Under the pieces are notes generated by a model. That model saw nothing but the letters and a program-made list of their open reading frames with translations. It made no database searches and had not been told where the DNA came from. A stretch of DNA of 10,329 nt. Origin: Acidobacteriota bacterium (lineage in GTDB: Bacteria; Acidobacteriota; Vicinamibacteria; Vicinamibacterales; UBA2999). The stretch spans positions 1-10,329 of the forward strand of contig JADZBZ010000142.1 of NCBI GenBank assembly GCA_020851835.1, in the 5' to 3' direction. The position numbers and the translations under genes were made by a program. This document shows, piece after piece, positions 1-6,207 of the stretch (within the stretch, counting starts at the first letter, position 1; each line of letters starts with the position of its first letter).

Positions 1-2
1 GG

Positions 3-395
3 GCGGAGATGGCGCGGGCACCGACGCTGTTCATCGGCGACGGCATCAACGACGCTCCGGCGCTCGCCGCCGCTACTGTCGGGATTGCGTTCGGGAACCA
101 GAGCGAGATCACCACCGAGGCCGCCGGCGCGGTGGTCATGGACACGTCCCTGAAGCGGGTGGACGAGTTGTTCCACATCGCCCGGCGCATGCGTCGCGTC
201 GCGCTCCAGAGCGCCGTCGGCGGGATGGCCGTCAGCGTCGCCGGCATGGCCGTTGCGTTTGCCGGGTTCCTGCCGCCTGTCTCGGGAGCGGTGGTCCAGG
301 AGATCATCGATCTCCTGGCGGTGCTGAATGCGCTTCGGACGGGCGTGCCCGGCGGGTCGTTGACCGACTACCCGATCGGGCGTACGGACGAGTGA
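3..395 (+). CDS. P1B-type heavy-metal-translocating ATPase, C-terminal part (5' truncated by the window)
   Basis: This is the last ~130 residues of a P-type ATPase that pumps a transition-metal ion across the inner membrane using ATP. The frame is open from base 3, so the gene starts outside the window. The hinge motif GDGINDAPAL (bases 36-65) closes the ATP-binding/phosphorylation domain. It is followed by the usual segment on changing helix orientation (QSEITTEAAGAVVM) and then two hydrophobic helices, roughly VALQSAVGGMAVSVAGMAVA and the stretch ending QEIIDLLAVLNALR. The ending QEIIDxxAVLNALR is typical of heavy-metal (HMA) ATPases. The protein stops about 19 residues after this helix, with no His-rich tail. 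Metal specificity cannot be read because the CPx helix and the N-terminal metal-binding domain lie outside the window. The family call is secure; the substrate is unknown. The gene reads toward ric, 120 nt downstream. Confidence 0.93.
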   Translation, partial: AEMARAPTLFIGDGINDAPALAAATVGIAFGNQSEITTEAAGAVVMDTSLKRVDELFHIARRMRRVALQSAVGGMAVSVAGMAVAFAGFLPPVSGAVVQEIIDLLAVLNALRTGVPGGSLTDYPIGRTDE

Positions 396-428
396 CCCGC
401 GCGTCTCGGGACGGGTGAATCCAGGGCT

Positions 429-458
429 GCCGTCAGCTTGCGCCAGCGCAAAGACGGC
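429..458 (+). promoter_or_regulatory. CRP/FNR-family operator candidate TTGCG-N4-CGCAA upstream of ric
   Basis: Bases 438-451 read TTGCG CCAG CGCAA, a perfect 14-bp palindrome with the TTG...CAA layout of CRP/FNR-family sites. As I recall it, the consensus of NO-responsive NnrR-type regulators is TTGCG-N4-CGCAA, whereas FNR prefers TTGAT-N4-ATCAA. Outer arms GCCGTC (429-434) and GACGGC (453-458) extend the symmetry, so the element could also fold as a hairpin in RNA. An imperfect direct repeat of CGTCAGCTTGCG (431-442) occurs at 458-469 as CGTCAGCCTGCG. The palindrome centre lies ~71 nt before the ric start codon. The fit with an NO-repair gene supports an operator, but which regulator binds is inference. 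Confidence 0.6.
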
Positions 459-474
459 GTCAGCCTGCGGGCGC

Positions 475-480
475 TAGACT
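475..480 (+). promoter_or_regulatory. Possible -10 box (TAGACT) of the ric promoter
   Basis: TAGACT matches 4 of 6 bases of TATAAT. If transcription starts at about 486-487, the palindrome at 438-451 would be centred at about -41.5 to -42.5. That is the class II activator position used by CRP/FNR proteins, where the bound regulator takes the place of a -35 box. I see no good -35 hexamer, which agrees with activator dependence. The assignment rests on spacing and a moderate hexamer match only. Confidence 0.35.
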
Positions 481-504
481 GCCCTCAGGCCCTGACCCCG
501 AACC

Positions 505-509
505 GAGGA
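505..509 (+). promoter_or_regulatory. Ribosome binding site of ric (GAGGA)
   Basis: GAGGA lies 6 nt before the ATG at 516 and decides the start of ric. The frame is open further upstream to a TTG at 438, but that TTG is the first half-site of the palindrome, and the 26 residues it would add resemble no part of the family. Confidence 0.75.
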
Positions 510-515
510 TTCACA

Positions 516-1244
516 ATGCAGATTACAGCCGACGCGAAGGTCGCCGACGTGGCGACGGCGGATCCCGCGACCATTCGAGTGTTCCAGCAGCACAAGATAG
601 ACTTCTGCTGCGGCGGGAAGATCCCGATCGCCGAAGCGTGCGAGCAGCAGGGTATCGACACCGATTCCTTGATTGCGGAGCTCTGCAGCGCGCAGCGGGA
701 GAGCGTGGCGGGAGCCGACTGGCGCACGGCCACGTTCGCCGAGCTCGTGACCCACATCCAGCGGACGTATCACGAGCCGCTGCGGTCCGAGCTGCCGCGG
801 CTTTCGGCGATGATGACCAAGGTGGTGCAGGCGCACGGAACGCACCTGCCGGAAACGCTCCTGCCGCTGCAGCGCACGTACGAGGAATTGCAGGCCGAGC
901 TGCTCCACCACATGGCCAAGGAGGACCGGGAGCTGTTCCCGGAAATCCTGCGGCTCGAGGCGCACGCGTCGAGCGGTCAGCCTGGCGGATGGACCTGGAT
1001 CGACGGCGCCGTGAGTGCGATGGAAGCCGATCACGACACTGCCGGCGCCGCGCTGGCGAAGATGCGCGAGATGACCGGCGACTACACGCCGCCGGAGTGG
1101 AGCTGCCCGACCTTCCGTGGCCTCTATCACGGGCTGTCGGAGCTCGAGCGCGAGATGCACGTCCACGTGCACCTCGAGAACCACATCCTGTTCCCTCGCG
1201 CAACGGCCAGGGCCCACGAGGCGTCCGCGTCGGCCACGGCCTAG
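516..1244 (+). CDS. ric: Iron-sulfur cluster repair di-iron protein (Ric/ScdA/YtfE family)
   Basis: A cytoplasmic di-iron protein of 242 residues that, in this family, restores Fe-S clusters damaged by nitric oxide or oxidants. The N-terminal ScdA_N (DUF542) domain, about residues 5-57, carries the signature DFCCGG at 29-34. A hemerythrin-like four-helix domain follows from about residue 70. Its probable iron ligands, matched to my memory of E. coli YtfE (H84, H129, E133, H160, H204, E208), are H86 (TYHEPLR), H132 and E136 in HHMAKE, H173 in EADHD, and H217 and E221 in HVHLENHILFP. Every expected ligand is present and the length is near the usual ~220-240. The start at 516 is fixed by the GAGGA site. 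The C-terminal tail after the last helix is short and alanine-rich. A CRP/FNR-type palindrome sits upstream, and a hairpin starts 6 nt after the stop, so the gene is probably monocistronic. Confidence 0.95.
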   Translation: MQITADAKVADVATADPATIRVFQQHKIDFCCGGKIPIAEACEQQGIDTDSLIAELCSAQRESVAGADWRTATFAELVTHIQRTYHEPLRSELPRLSAMMTKVVQAHGTHLPETLLPLQRTYEELQAELLHHMAKEDRELFPEILRLEAHASSGQPGGWTWIDGAVSAMEADHDTAGAALAKMREMTGDYTPPEWSCPTFRGLYHGLSELEREMHVHVHLENHILFPRATARAHEASASATA

Positions 1245-1249
1245 CGTCC

Positions 1250-1274
1250 GCCGGGCGGCGGTGCGCCGCCCGGC
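1250..1274. terminator. GC-rich palindrome / probable bidirectional terminator between convergent genes
   Basis: GCCGGGCGGCG (1250-1260) and CGCCGCCCGGC (1264-1274) form a perfect 11-bp stem with a 3-nt loop, GTG. It starts 6 nt after the ric stop codon and lies 30 nt from the end of the convergent U32 gene. Neither strand has a clear T-run after the stem, so it is not a textbook intrinsic terminator. It could stop transcription by the stem alone, protect the 3' end of either mRNA, or be one copy of a dispersed palindromic (REP-like) repeat. Confidence 0.5.
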
Positions 1275-1303
1275 CTACATCTCGCGGCAGGGTCAGCTCG
1301 CGT

Positions 1304-2326
1304 TCAGGTTGTCGTTCCAGTCATTCGCACCACCTCCGGGTAGTAGCACCCGAAGCCGGAGCGGCACAGCTCCGGCGTGCCCCGGATCGCCTGGGCCAGC
1401 GCTCGGCATTCCTGCGCCGACTTGCCGTCGCTCACACCATCCATGACGGCCCGTACCTGCTGGACGCTGCGCAGCTTCTTGTAGGCCGGCGCTTCCCTTC
1501 CGATCACCTTGAGGGAGTGCACGCCCCCGCGGTGGAGAGCCGGGATGGCACAGAGGCCGCACGGACCCGAGGGAACGCCCGTGGGCGTCACGGCGTCGGC
1601 CTGGCCGACGTGGCAGCCGATCCACTCGCCGTATGCGCGCGCGTTGTCCGCCATCACGTCCAGATCCGCGGCCGACAGCTCGCCGGCGGCGCCGACGGGT
1701 CTGAAGGAGTAGCCCCAGTCGGTCAAGCAGATCGGGCCGGCCGAGTGGACGGTACTGCAGTGGCCTTCTTCGTAGATGCAGCCATCGTTCAAGATGAAGA
1801 CTTCGAGCTCGACGTCCGGCACGGCGCGGGCCATGGCCACCGCCTCGTCCACGCGCGTCTGACGTGGGAGGATCACCCGGGACGCCCCGAGGTCACGGAA
1901 GAACCTCACCGCCTGGCTGTTATGGACGGCCGCCAGGCTGCTGACGTGCACACGGAGGCCCGGTCGAAAGCCCATGAGGGCGCTCAGCAGACCCACGTCC
2001 GCCACGATCAGGGCGTCGATCCCGATCTCATCCGCCGCCTCGGCGGCCAGCCCGCAAAGAAACGGCACCTGAGCCTCGTTGTACGTGGCGGCGTTCAGAG
2101 CCAGATGGACGAGCGCCCCGAGCCGGTGGGCCGTGTCCACCAGATCCCTGAGCTCGCCGAGGGTCTGCATGTTGCCGGGTCCGGATCCCCTGCGGTTGAT
2201 CGGCGCGGCGAGGCTGTGCCGGTCGGTCCACTGGCCGGGCACCACGCCGCAGTAGAGTTCGTGGGCGCCGCTCCCTACGAGCATCTCCACTTCATCCGGG
2301 TGGTTGGTGGGTGCGAGGAGTCGCAT
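1304..2326 (-). CDS. U32-family protein, UbiU-like (probable Fe-S protein)
   Basis: A 340-residue U32 ('collagenase-like peptidase') protein. The family includes the RNA-modification proteins TrhP and RlhA, and the UbiU/UbiV pair that hydroxylates ubiquinone precursors without O2. The N-terminus MRLLAPTNHPDEVEMLVGSGAHELYCG is the usual U32 barrel start. DALIVADVGLL, VHVSSLAAVHN and VILPRQT follow at about 104-157. LEVFILNDGCIYEEGHC (174-190) carries C183-X6-C190, the spacing I recall for the UbiU cluster ligands C169/C176. C200 then C256 or C259 could complete a [4Fe-4S] site. SLKVIGREAPAY (271-282) matches the family's SVKIEGR motif. The C-terminus departs from UbiU, with C307, C321 and C327 (SGFGCYYP). 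The ATG has an AGGG 7 nt upstream that overlaps the end of the preceding gene's region; the gap is 9 nt, so the two are probably co-translated. Family is sure, substrate unknown. Confidence 0.85.
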   Translation of the reverse strand: MRLLAPTNHPDEVEMLVGSGAHELYCGVVPGQWTDRHSLAAPINRRGSGPGNMQTLGELRDLVDTAHRLGALVHLALNAATYNEAQVPFLCGLAAEAADEIGIDALIVADVGLLSALMGFRPGLRVHVSSLAAVHNSQAVRFFRDLGASRVILPRQTRVDEAVAMARAVPDVELEVFILNDGCIYEEGHCSTVHSAGPICLTDWGYSFRPVGAAGELSAADLDVMADNARAYGEWIGCHVGQADAVTPTGVPSGPCGLCAIPALHRGGVHSLKVIGREAPAYKKLRSVQQVRAVMDGVSDGKSAQECRALAQAIRGTPELCRSGFGCYYPEVVRMTGTTT

Positions 2327-2335
2327 CGGCCGACC

Positions 2336-3340
2336 CTAGAACGGAATCTCGGGCTGAAACACCAGGCGCGCGCCTTGCCGCGCAGCCCAGGTCACACCCT
2401 GTGACACCAGGGGTTCACTCTGCCGGTAGAACACGGTATTCCCCCGCTGCACATACTGGTGTACGCCGCCATCCGCCAGGGCACGCCGATCGGTCAGGCC
2501 GATCTCGACCCGAAGGCAGGGAAGGGGGCAGGCCTCGGCCGCCGTACCGAACTTCCGGTGTCGGGGCAGGTGCGCGTTTGCTGGCAGGCAGATGCGGCCG
2601 GTGGTGACATAGCCGTGAGGAACATAGATGGACGGACGGAGGCCCATCGCCCTGAAGTCCAGGTCGATCCCCTGGTAGACGTTGTCCAACTCGACCCGAT
2701 CGACCCCGCAACTGGCGAGCACGCTCCGGTAGGACGCGATGTCGAGCGAGCACGTCCGCAGGCTGTTGAGGGCTCCCGGCGACATGCCGGGATCGCCGCA
2801 ACGCGGGGTGACGCGCGGGTCTCGCAGAAGCTTGCTCATGAGGCGTCCCAGCACCGGCGTGAGAGACCGGAACTCCGCCCTCACCAGGCGGAGCACGCCC
2901 CAGTCGTTGACCACGACCTCCGATCCCGGAGACGAGCTCTGCAGGTGCCTCAGGCGATCGACGAGAAAGCCCAGTCCTTCGTCGGTGACCGGTGGCGTGA
3001 CGAAGGTCAGGGGCAGCCCGGCCTCGTGCACCGCGGCGCACGAGGCCTCGAACTCCCGTCGATTGGGAATCCGCAGCTCGCAGAACTCGTTGCCGAAGTA
3101 GACGCGCACCGGCCGCGGCGCCGCATCGTGGGGAAACAGCAGCGCGTGAAGGTCGGGGTCGATTCGCCGGTCACGGCCATCCGGGCATCGAGCGTCCGCC
3201 CCACTGAGCGTGGCCACGAGCCCCTTCCAGCGGGTGGCCTCGCGGAAGGGCAGGTCGGTGATTCGACTGAGGTATACCGCGACTTCCTGGATATCGCGGT
3301 CCGGTGCCGCGCTCCTCACCTCGGAGAACCCGTTGGTCAA
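2336..3340 (-). CDS. U32-related protein, UbiV-like (probable Fe-S protein)
   Basis: A 334-residue protein that I read as the UbiV-like partner of the following U32 gene. VRVYFGNEFCELRIP (78-92) corresponds to the UbiV segment with its first cluster cysteine (here C87). EVVVNDWGVLRLV (141-153) corresponds to the UbiV strand ending in DLGV. VELDNVYQGID (216-226) and GRICLPANAHLP (248-259) follow. C251-X19-C271-X3-C275 (ACPLPC) parallels the UbiV ligands C180-X12-C193-X3-C197 as I remember them. The X3 spacing is kept; the first loop is longer. About 75 N-terminal residues come before the first recognisable strand and are not typical of UbiV. The start is uncertain. The first possible codon after an in-frame TAG is TTG at 3340, with GTG at 3319 an alternative; neither has a strong ribosome binding site. 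It is the first gene of the operon. Assignment rests on motif comparison from memory. Confidence 0.72.
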   Translation of the reverse strand: MTNGFSEVRSAAPDRDIQEVAVYLSRITDLPFREATRWKGLVATLSGADARCPDGRDRRIDPDLHALLFPHDAAPRPVRVYFGNEFCELRIPNRREFEASCAAVHEAGLPLTFVTPPVTDEGLGFLVDRLRHLQSSSPGSEVVVNDWGVLRLVRAEFRSLTPVLGRLMSKLLRDPRVTPRCGDPGMSPGALNSLRTCSLDIASYRSVLASCGVDRVELDNVYQGIDLDFRAMGLRPSIYVPHGYVTTGRICLPANAHLPRHRKFGTAAEACPLPCLRVEIGLTDRRALADGGVHQYVQRGNTVFYRQSEPLVSQGVTWAARQGARLVFQPEIPF

Positions 3341-3562
3341 GTGAGCCGCACGCTACCGCATCGTGGGTGGCCGGTTCAAGCAAATTGAGGAATCGTCGCG
3401 CGAGCCGGCTGGATACAATCGAACCGTATCCATTTGGGACATAATCGCATCGCCATACACTGGGCACGACCGCGGCAAACCGAGGAATCGTAACATCGCG
3501 TCTCGTAACGGTCCGCTCCGCGCCGTGCGCCCGCGACAGGGCCGAGGTTCGAGGCTCGACTC
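3341..3562. other. Divergent intergenic region (222 nt)
   Basis: The largest non-coding stretch of the window lies between the divergent U32 and copper-lipoprotein operons and must hold both promoters. It is visibly less GC-rich at about 3375-3500 than the genes on either side. Apart from the inverted repeat at 3411-3431, AT-rich hexamers TACAAT (3414-3419) and CATAAT (3440-3445) are possible -10 elements, neither with a convincing -35. A GAGG at 3551-3554 is the likely ribosome binding site of the lipoprotein gene. I see no RNA gene or riboswitch. Confidence 0.5.
3411..3431. promoter_or_regulatory. Inverted repeat GGATAC-N9-GTATCC in the divergent promoter region
   Basis: A perfect 6-bp inverted repeat (3411-3416 and 3426-3431) with a 9-nt spacer, giving a 21-bp dyad of operator size. 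It lies 71 nt upstream of the U32 operon and 131 nt upstream of the lipoprotein operon, so it could serve either or both. The left arm contains TACAAT (3414-3419), which resembles a -10 box on the plus strand, but no -35 hexamer is found at the right distance. A repeat this short could occur by chance. Confidence 0.3.
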
Positions 3563-4318
3563 ATGAATGCCCTGCTCATCGTTACGCTGCTCGTCACGAC
3601 AGGACTCGCCGCTTCATCGTGCCGACAGGCACCTGCACCCCCGCAACCAGCCGCGCCCGCGGTGTCGGTGCCGTCCGGTACGATCAAGGGGCGCGTACAC
3701 TTGACCGGGACACCGCCCCCCAACCCTCCCATCCGGATGCGCGACGACCCCATGTGCCACCGGGCCGGCGCGGACGCGCCGGCGGTGCAGGAGACCATCG
3801 TCGTCGGAGGCAACGGCGGCCTCGCCAACGTCTTCGTCCGCCTGCGCGGGTCGTTTCCGGAGACGCCAGTACCCACCCAGCCGGTTGAGATCGACCAGCG
3901 GGGATGCCTCTACGTTCCCCGGGTCGTGGGTGTCCGGATTGGACAGCCGCTTCGTGTGTCGAACAGTGACTCGGGACTGCACAACGTGCACGGCATATCG
4001 CCGGGGACCGATGGGTTCAACGTCGCCCAGCCGCAGAGGGGCATGACCAACCAGTTCCGCCTCAGGACCGAGGGCATCCTGCGGCTGACCTGTGACGTCC
4101 ACCCCTGGATGTTCGCGTTTGTCGGCGTGGTCGATCACCCGTTTTTTGCCGTCACCGGCACCGACGGCACGTTCGAGATCCCTGACGTGCCGGTGGGCGT
4201 CCACGAGATTGAGGCGTGGCACGAACGGCTCGGTACGGTCACGTCGAGCGTGAGTGTCGAAGCGGGCGGCGAGGCCGCGGTAGAGCTCGGATATTCCACC
4301 GGCGCAGACGAGCAGTAG
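3563..4318 (+). CDS. Cupredoxin-like lipoprotein with carboxypeptidase regulatory-like domain
   Basis: A 251-residue exported protein that probably carries electrons through a type 1 (blue) copper centre. A hydrophobic leader (residues 1-19) ends in AASSC, making C20 a plausible lipid-anchored cysteine. A proline-rich linker follows to about residue 38. GTIKGRVHLTGTPPP begins a beta-sandwich of the 'carboxypeptidase regulatory-like' type common in Acidobacteriota. Copper ligands are readable: H140 (or H143) in LHNVH and C177-X2-H180-X2-M183 in CDVHPWM. This C-X2-H-X2-M spacing is the one found in amicyanin. C65 (DDPMCH) and C115 (RGCLY) could form a disulfide. The last ~60 residues (TGTDGTFEIPDVPVGVHEIEAWHE) look like a CarboxypepD_reg fold. 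The ATG has GAGG 8 nt upstream. The cytochrome gene starts 13 nt after the stop, so the two proteins are probable redox partners. Copper binding is predicted; no function is known. Confidence 0.82.
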   Translation: MNALLIVTLLVTTGLAASSCRQAPAPPQPAAPAVSVPSGTIKGRVHLTGTPPPNPPIRMRDDPMCHRAGADAPAVQETIVVGGNGGLANVFVRLRGSFPETPVPTQPVEIDQRGCLYVPRVVGVRIGQPLRVSNSDSGLHNVHGISPGTDGFNVAQPQRGMTNQFRLRTEGILRLTCDVHPWMFAFVGVVDHPFFAVTGTDGTFEIPDVPVGVHEIEAWHERLGTVTSSVSVEAGGEAAVELGYSTGADEQ

Positions 4319-4331
4319 CCACAGAGGAGAC

Positions 4332-6203
4332 GTGACGACACCGACGACGCTGAAAGGGGTGGTGATTCTGGCGGTGCTCGTCGGCGCGGCGATCGTCGCG
4401 TCGCGGTTCGACTGGCCCGGGCTGTGGCCGCCTGACGCTCGCGTCTCGACGCCCGGTGGAGGTCCACCGTTGGACCGCGCGGTCGCCGGCGCGGCCACGG
4501 GCGAGGAGTTGTACTCGACGTTCTGCAGCTCCTGCCACGGATTCGAGGGTCGCGGTGACGGGGTCGCCGGAGGGTTCTGTCGAATTCCACCCGCGGACTT
4601 CACGCGGGCGGACTTCAAGGTCCGCTCGACCCCGACGGGTTCGCTTCCAAGCGACGCCGACCTGGCCGGCGTGATCCGTCGCGGTGCCGGCGGCGATGGC
4701 GCAATGCCGCCGTTCGACTTCCTCGAGGACGAGGACGTTGTCCGGCTGGTCGCCCGCATCAAGGCCTTTTCGCCGCGCTGGCAGCATGAACAGGCGCCGC
4801 CCGGGGTCGTGCTGCCCCCCCGCGTCGAGGGCAGCGTGCAGCGGGGCGAAGAGGTGTACCGAGCCTGGGGATGCCCGGCCTGCCACGGCCCGACCGGGGA
4901 AGGCAACGGCCCGCGCGCCGCGGACCTGCTTAACGCCCGGGGACTCGCCGATGCCCCAACCAACCTGACCCGCCCCGGGACGTTCAAGGCCGGACCCGAC
5001 GACATCAGCCTCATCCGCTCCGTGCTGACGGGCTTCAATGGCACCACGATGCCCGCCTACGAGGTGCCGCCTGGCGGTGAGCGCAGCGTGTGGGACCTCA
5101 GCGCCTACATGGGCTCCCTGCAGGTGCAACCGGACGAGACGCCGGCGCCCGGGGTCGATACGTCCAGCGTGGCGGGGTACTGGAAACGGCCGATTCCGGC
5201 ACAGGGAGGCGAATTGTCGGCGGCGTCGTGTGCCGGCTGTCACGCGTCGCAGTTCAGCGACTGGTCGGGAACCCGCCACTCCATGGCCATGGGACCGGGG
5301 GTGTGGGCGCAGATGAACGACCAGCCCGACCTGAGCGGGATGTGCGCGACTTGCCATGCGCCGCTTCGTGACCAGTGGGTCGACCCGTACCTCTCTGCGG
5401 ACGGTGTCGGCTGTTCGGCCTGTCACTCGCGGGCGCGCCAGAAGTTCGGGCCGCCGCCGCTGCCCACCACGATCGCGCCGCTCGTCTCGCGGTATCCGGC
5501 GCCGCACGGCCCGGCCGCAACGAGGGACTTCTTCGAGAGCGTGGACTTCTGCGCCGGCTGCCACCAGTTCAGCGAGGGCAAGGCAGAGATGGTCCACGGG
5601 GCGTTCCTCGAGAATACGGTCGAGGAATGGCGGGGCTCGAGGGCGGCGCAGGAGGGCCGGACCTGCCAGACCTGCCACATGCCCGACCGCCGCCACCTGT
5701 TCAGGGGTATTCACGACCCGGACACCGTGCGCGCCGGTGTCCGTTGGACCTTCGACGCTCGCCGAGTGGTGGGCGGTCGGGTCGAAAGCCGGATGATCCT
5801 TACCAACACGGACACGGGCCACGCCTTCCCCACCTACGTCGTGCCCGAAGTCTGGATGAGGATCGAGCTGATTGCCGGCGGCGGCGTGAGCCGGGTCGTT
5901 GCCGAACGGCTGATCGCGCGACGGGTCAGCTTCGCGAACGGCCAGTGGACCCAGCAGAGCGACACGCGGCTCAGTCAGGACGAATCCGCCACGCTCGACT
6001 ACAGCGGCGTCCTTCCTCCCGGGGCAATCGCCGTCGTCGGCACCGTGGTGGTCCGCCCCGATGCCTTCCACGTAGAGAGTCTCGCATCCCGCCTCCGCGA
6101 CACCCGTTCTCCGGCGTCCCGGCGGTCCTACGAGCGCGCGCTGGCCGAAATGCGGAGCTCCGACTACGTGCTCTTCCGCATGGAGCGACCGCTGGCCCCC
6201 TGA
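4332..6203 (+). CDS. Seven-haem c-type cytochrome: two mono-haem domains fused to a five-haem c554-like domain
   Basis: A 623-residue periplasmic electron-transfer protein with seven CXXCH haem sites at C65, C181, C300, C338, C361, C407 and C445. A hydrophobic segment at about 9-24 is a membrane anchor or signal. The first two haems lie in separate class I cytochrome domains with likely methionine ligands M125 (GAMPPF) and M240 (TTMPAY). The remaining five lie within ~150 residues and resemble the cytochrome c554-type multihaem fold: SDWSGTRHSM around H316 is a typical distal-ligand segment. After the last haem comes a beta-rich domain with TNTDTGHAFPT (H497), a motif seen after such haem clusters, where the histidine may ligate a haem. 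The start is a GTG with AGAGGAG very close (2-3 nt); GTG at 4359 or 4362, preceded by AAAGGGG, are alternatives. No catalytic motif is recognised, so electron transfer is more likely than an enzyme, but an oxidoreductase role cannot be excluded. Confidence 0.9.
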   Translation: MTTPTTLKGVVILAVLVGAAIVASRFDWPGLWPPDARVSTPGGGPPLDRAVAGAATGEELYSTFCSSCHGFEGRGDGVAGGFCRIPPADFTRADFKVRSTPTGSLPSDADLAGVIRRGAGGDGAMPPFDFLEDEDVVRLVARIKAFSPRWQHEQAPPGVVLPPRVEGSVQRGEEVYRAWGCPACHGPTGEGNGPRAADLLNARGLADAPTNLTRPGTFKAGPDDISLIRSVLTGFNGTTMPAYEVPPGGERSVWDLSAYMGSLQVQPDETPAPGVDTSSVAGYWKRPIPAQGGELSAASCAGCHASQFSDWSGTRHSMAMGPGVWAQMNDQPDLSGMCATCHAPLRDQWVDPYLSADGVGCSACHSRARQKFGPPPLPTTIAPLVSRYPAPHGPAATRDFFESVDFCAGCHQFSEGKAEMVHGAFLENTVEEWRGSRAAQEGRTCQTCHMPDRRHLFRGIHDPDTVRAGVRWTFDARRVVGGRVESRMILTNTDTGHAFPTYVVPEVWMRIELIAGGGVSRVVAERLIARRVSFANGQWTQQSDTRLSQDESATLDYSGVLPPGAIAVVGTVVVRPDAFHVESLASRLRDTRSPASRRSYERALAEMRSSDYVLFRMERPLAP

Positions 6204-6207
6204 GGCC

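Noticed and set aside
438..515. A longer ric reading frame starting at TTG 438
   Set aside because: The TTG is part of the regulatory palindrome, the extra 26 residues resemble nothing in the family, and the ATG at 516 has a well-placed GAGGA.
638..2404. A long open frame (588 codons) on the plus strand running across ric and the U32 gene
   Set aside because: It crosses two genes with clear family motifs, is rich in Arg, Ala, Gly and Pro, and has no recognisable domain. Long shadow frames are expected in GC-rich DNA.
3376..3388. TCAA-N5-TTGA as an FNR-type site before the U32 operon
   Set aside because: The half-sites point the wrong way and the spacing is wrong; FNR sites read TTGA-N6-TCAA.
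3755..3760. Cys-His in the copper lipoprotein (DDPMCHRAG) as a haem site
   Set aside because: There is no CXXCH motif; only one cysteine is present before the histidine.
4239..6071. A 610-codon open frame antisense to the cytochrome
   Set aside because: It mirrors the seven-haem gene, whose CXXCH motifs leave no doubt about the coding strand, and shows no family motif. The same holds for the antisense frames at 3614-5047 and 6375-7469.
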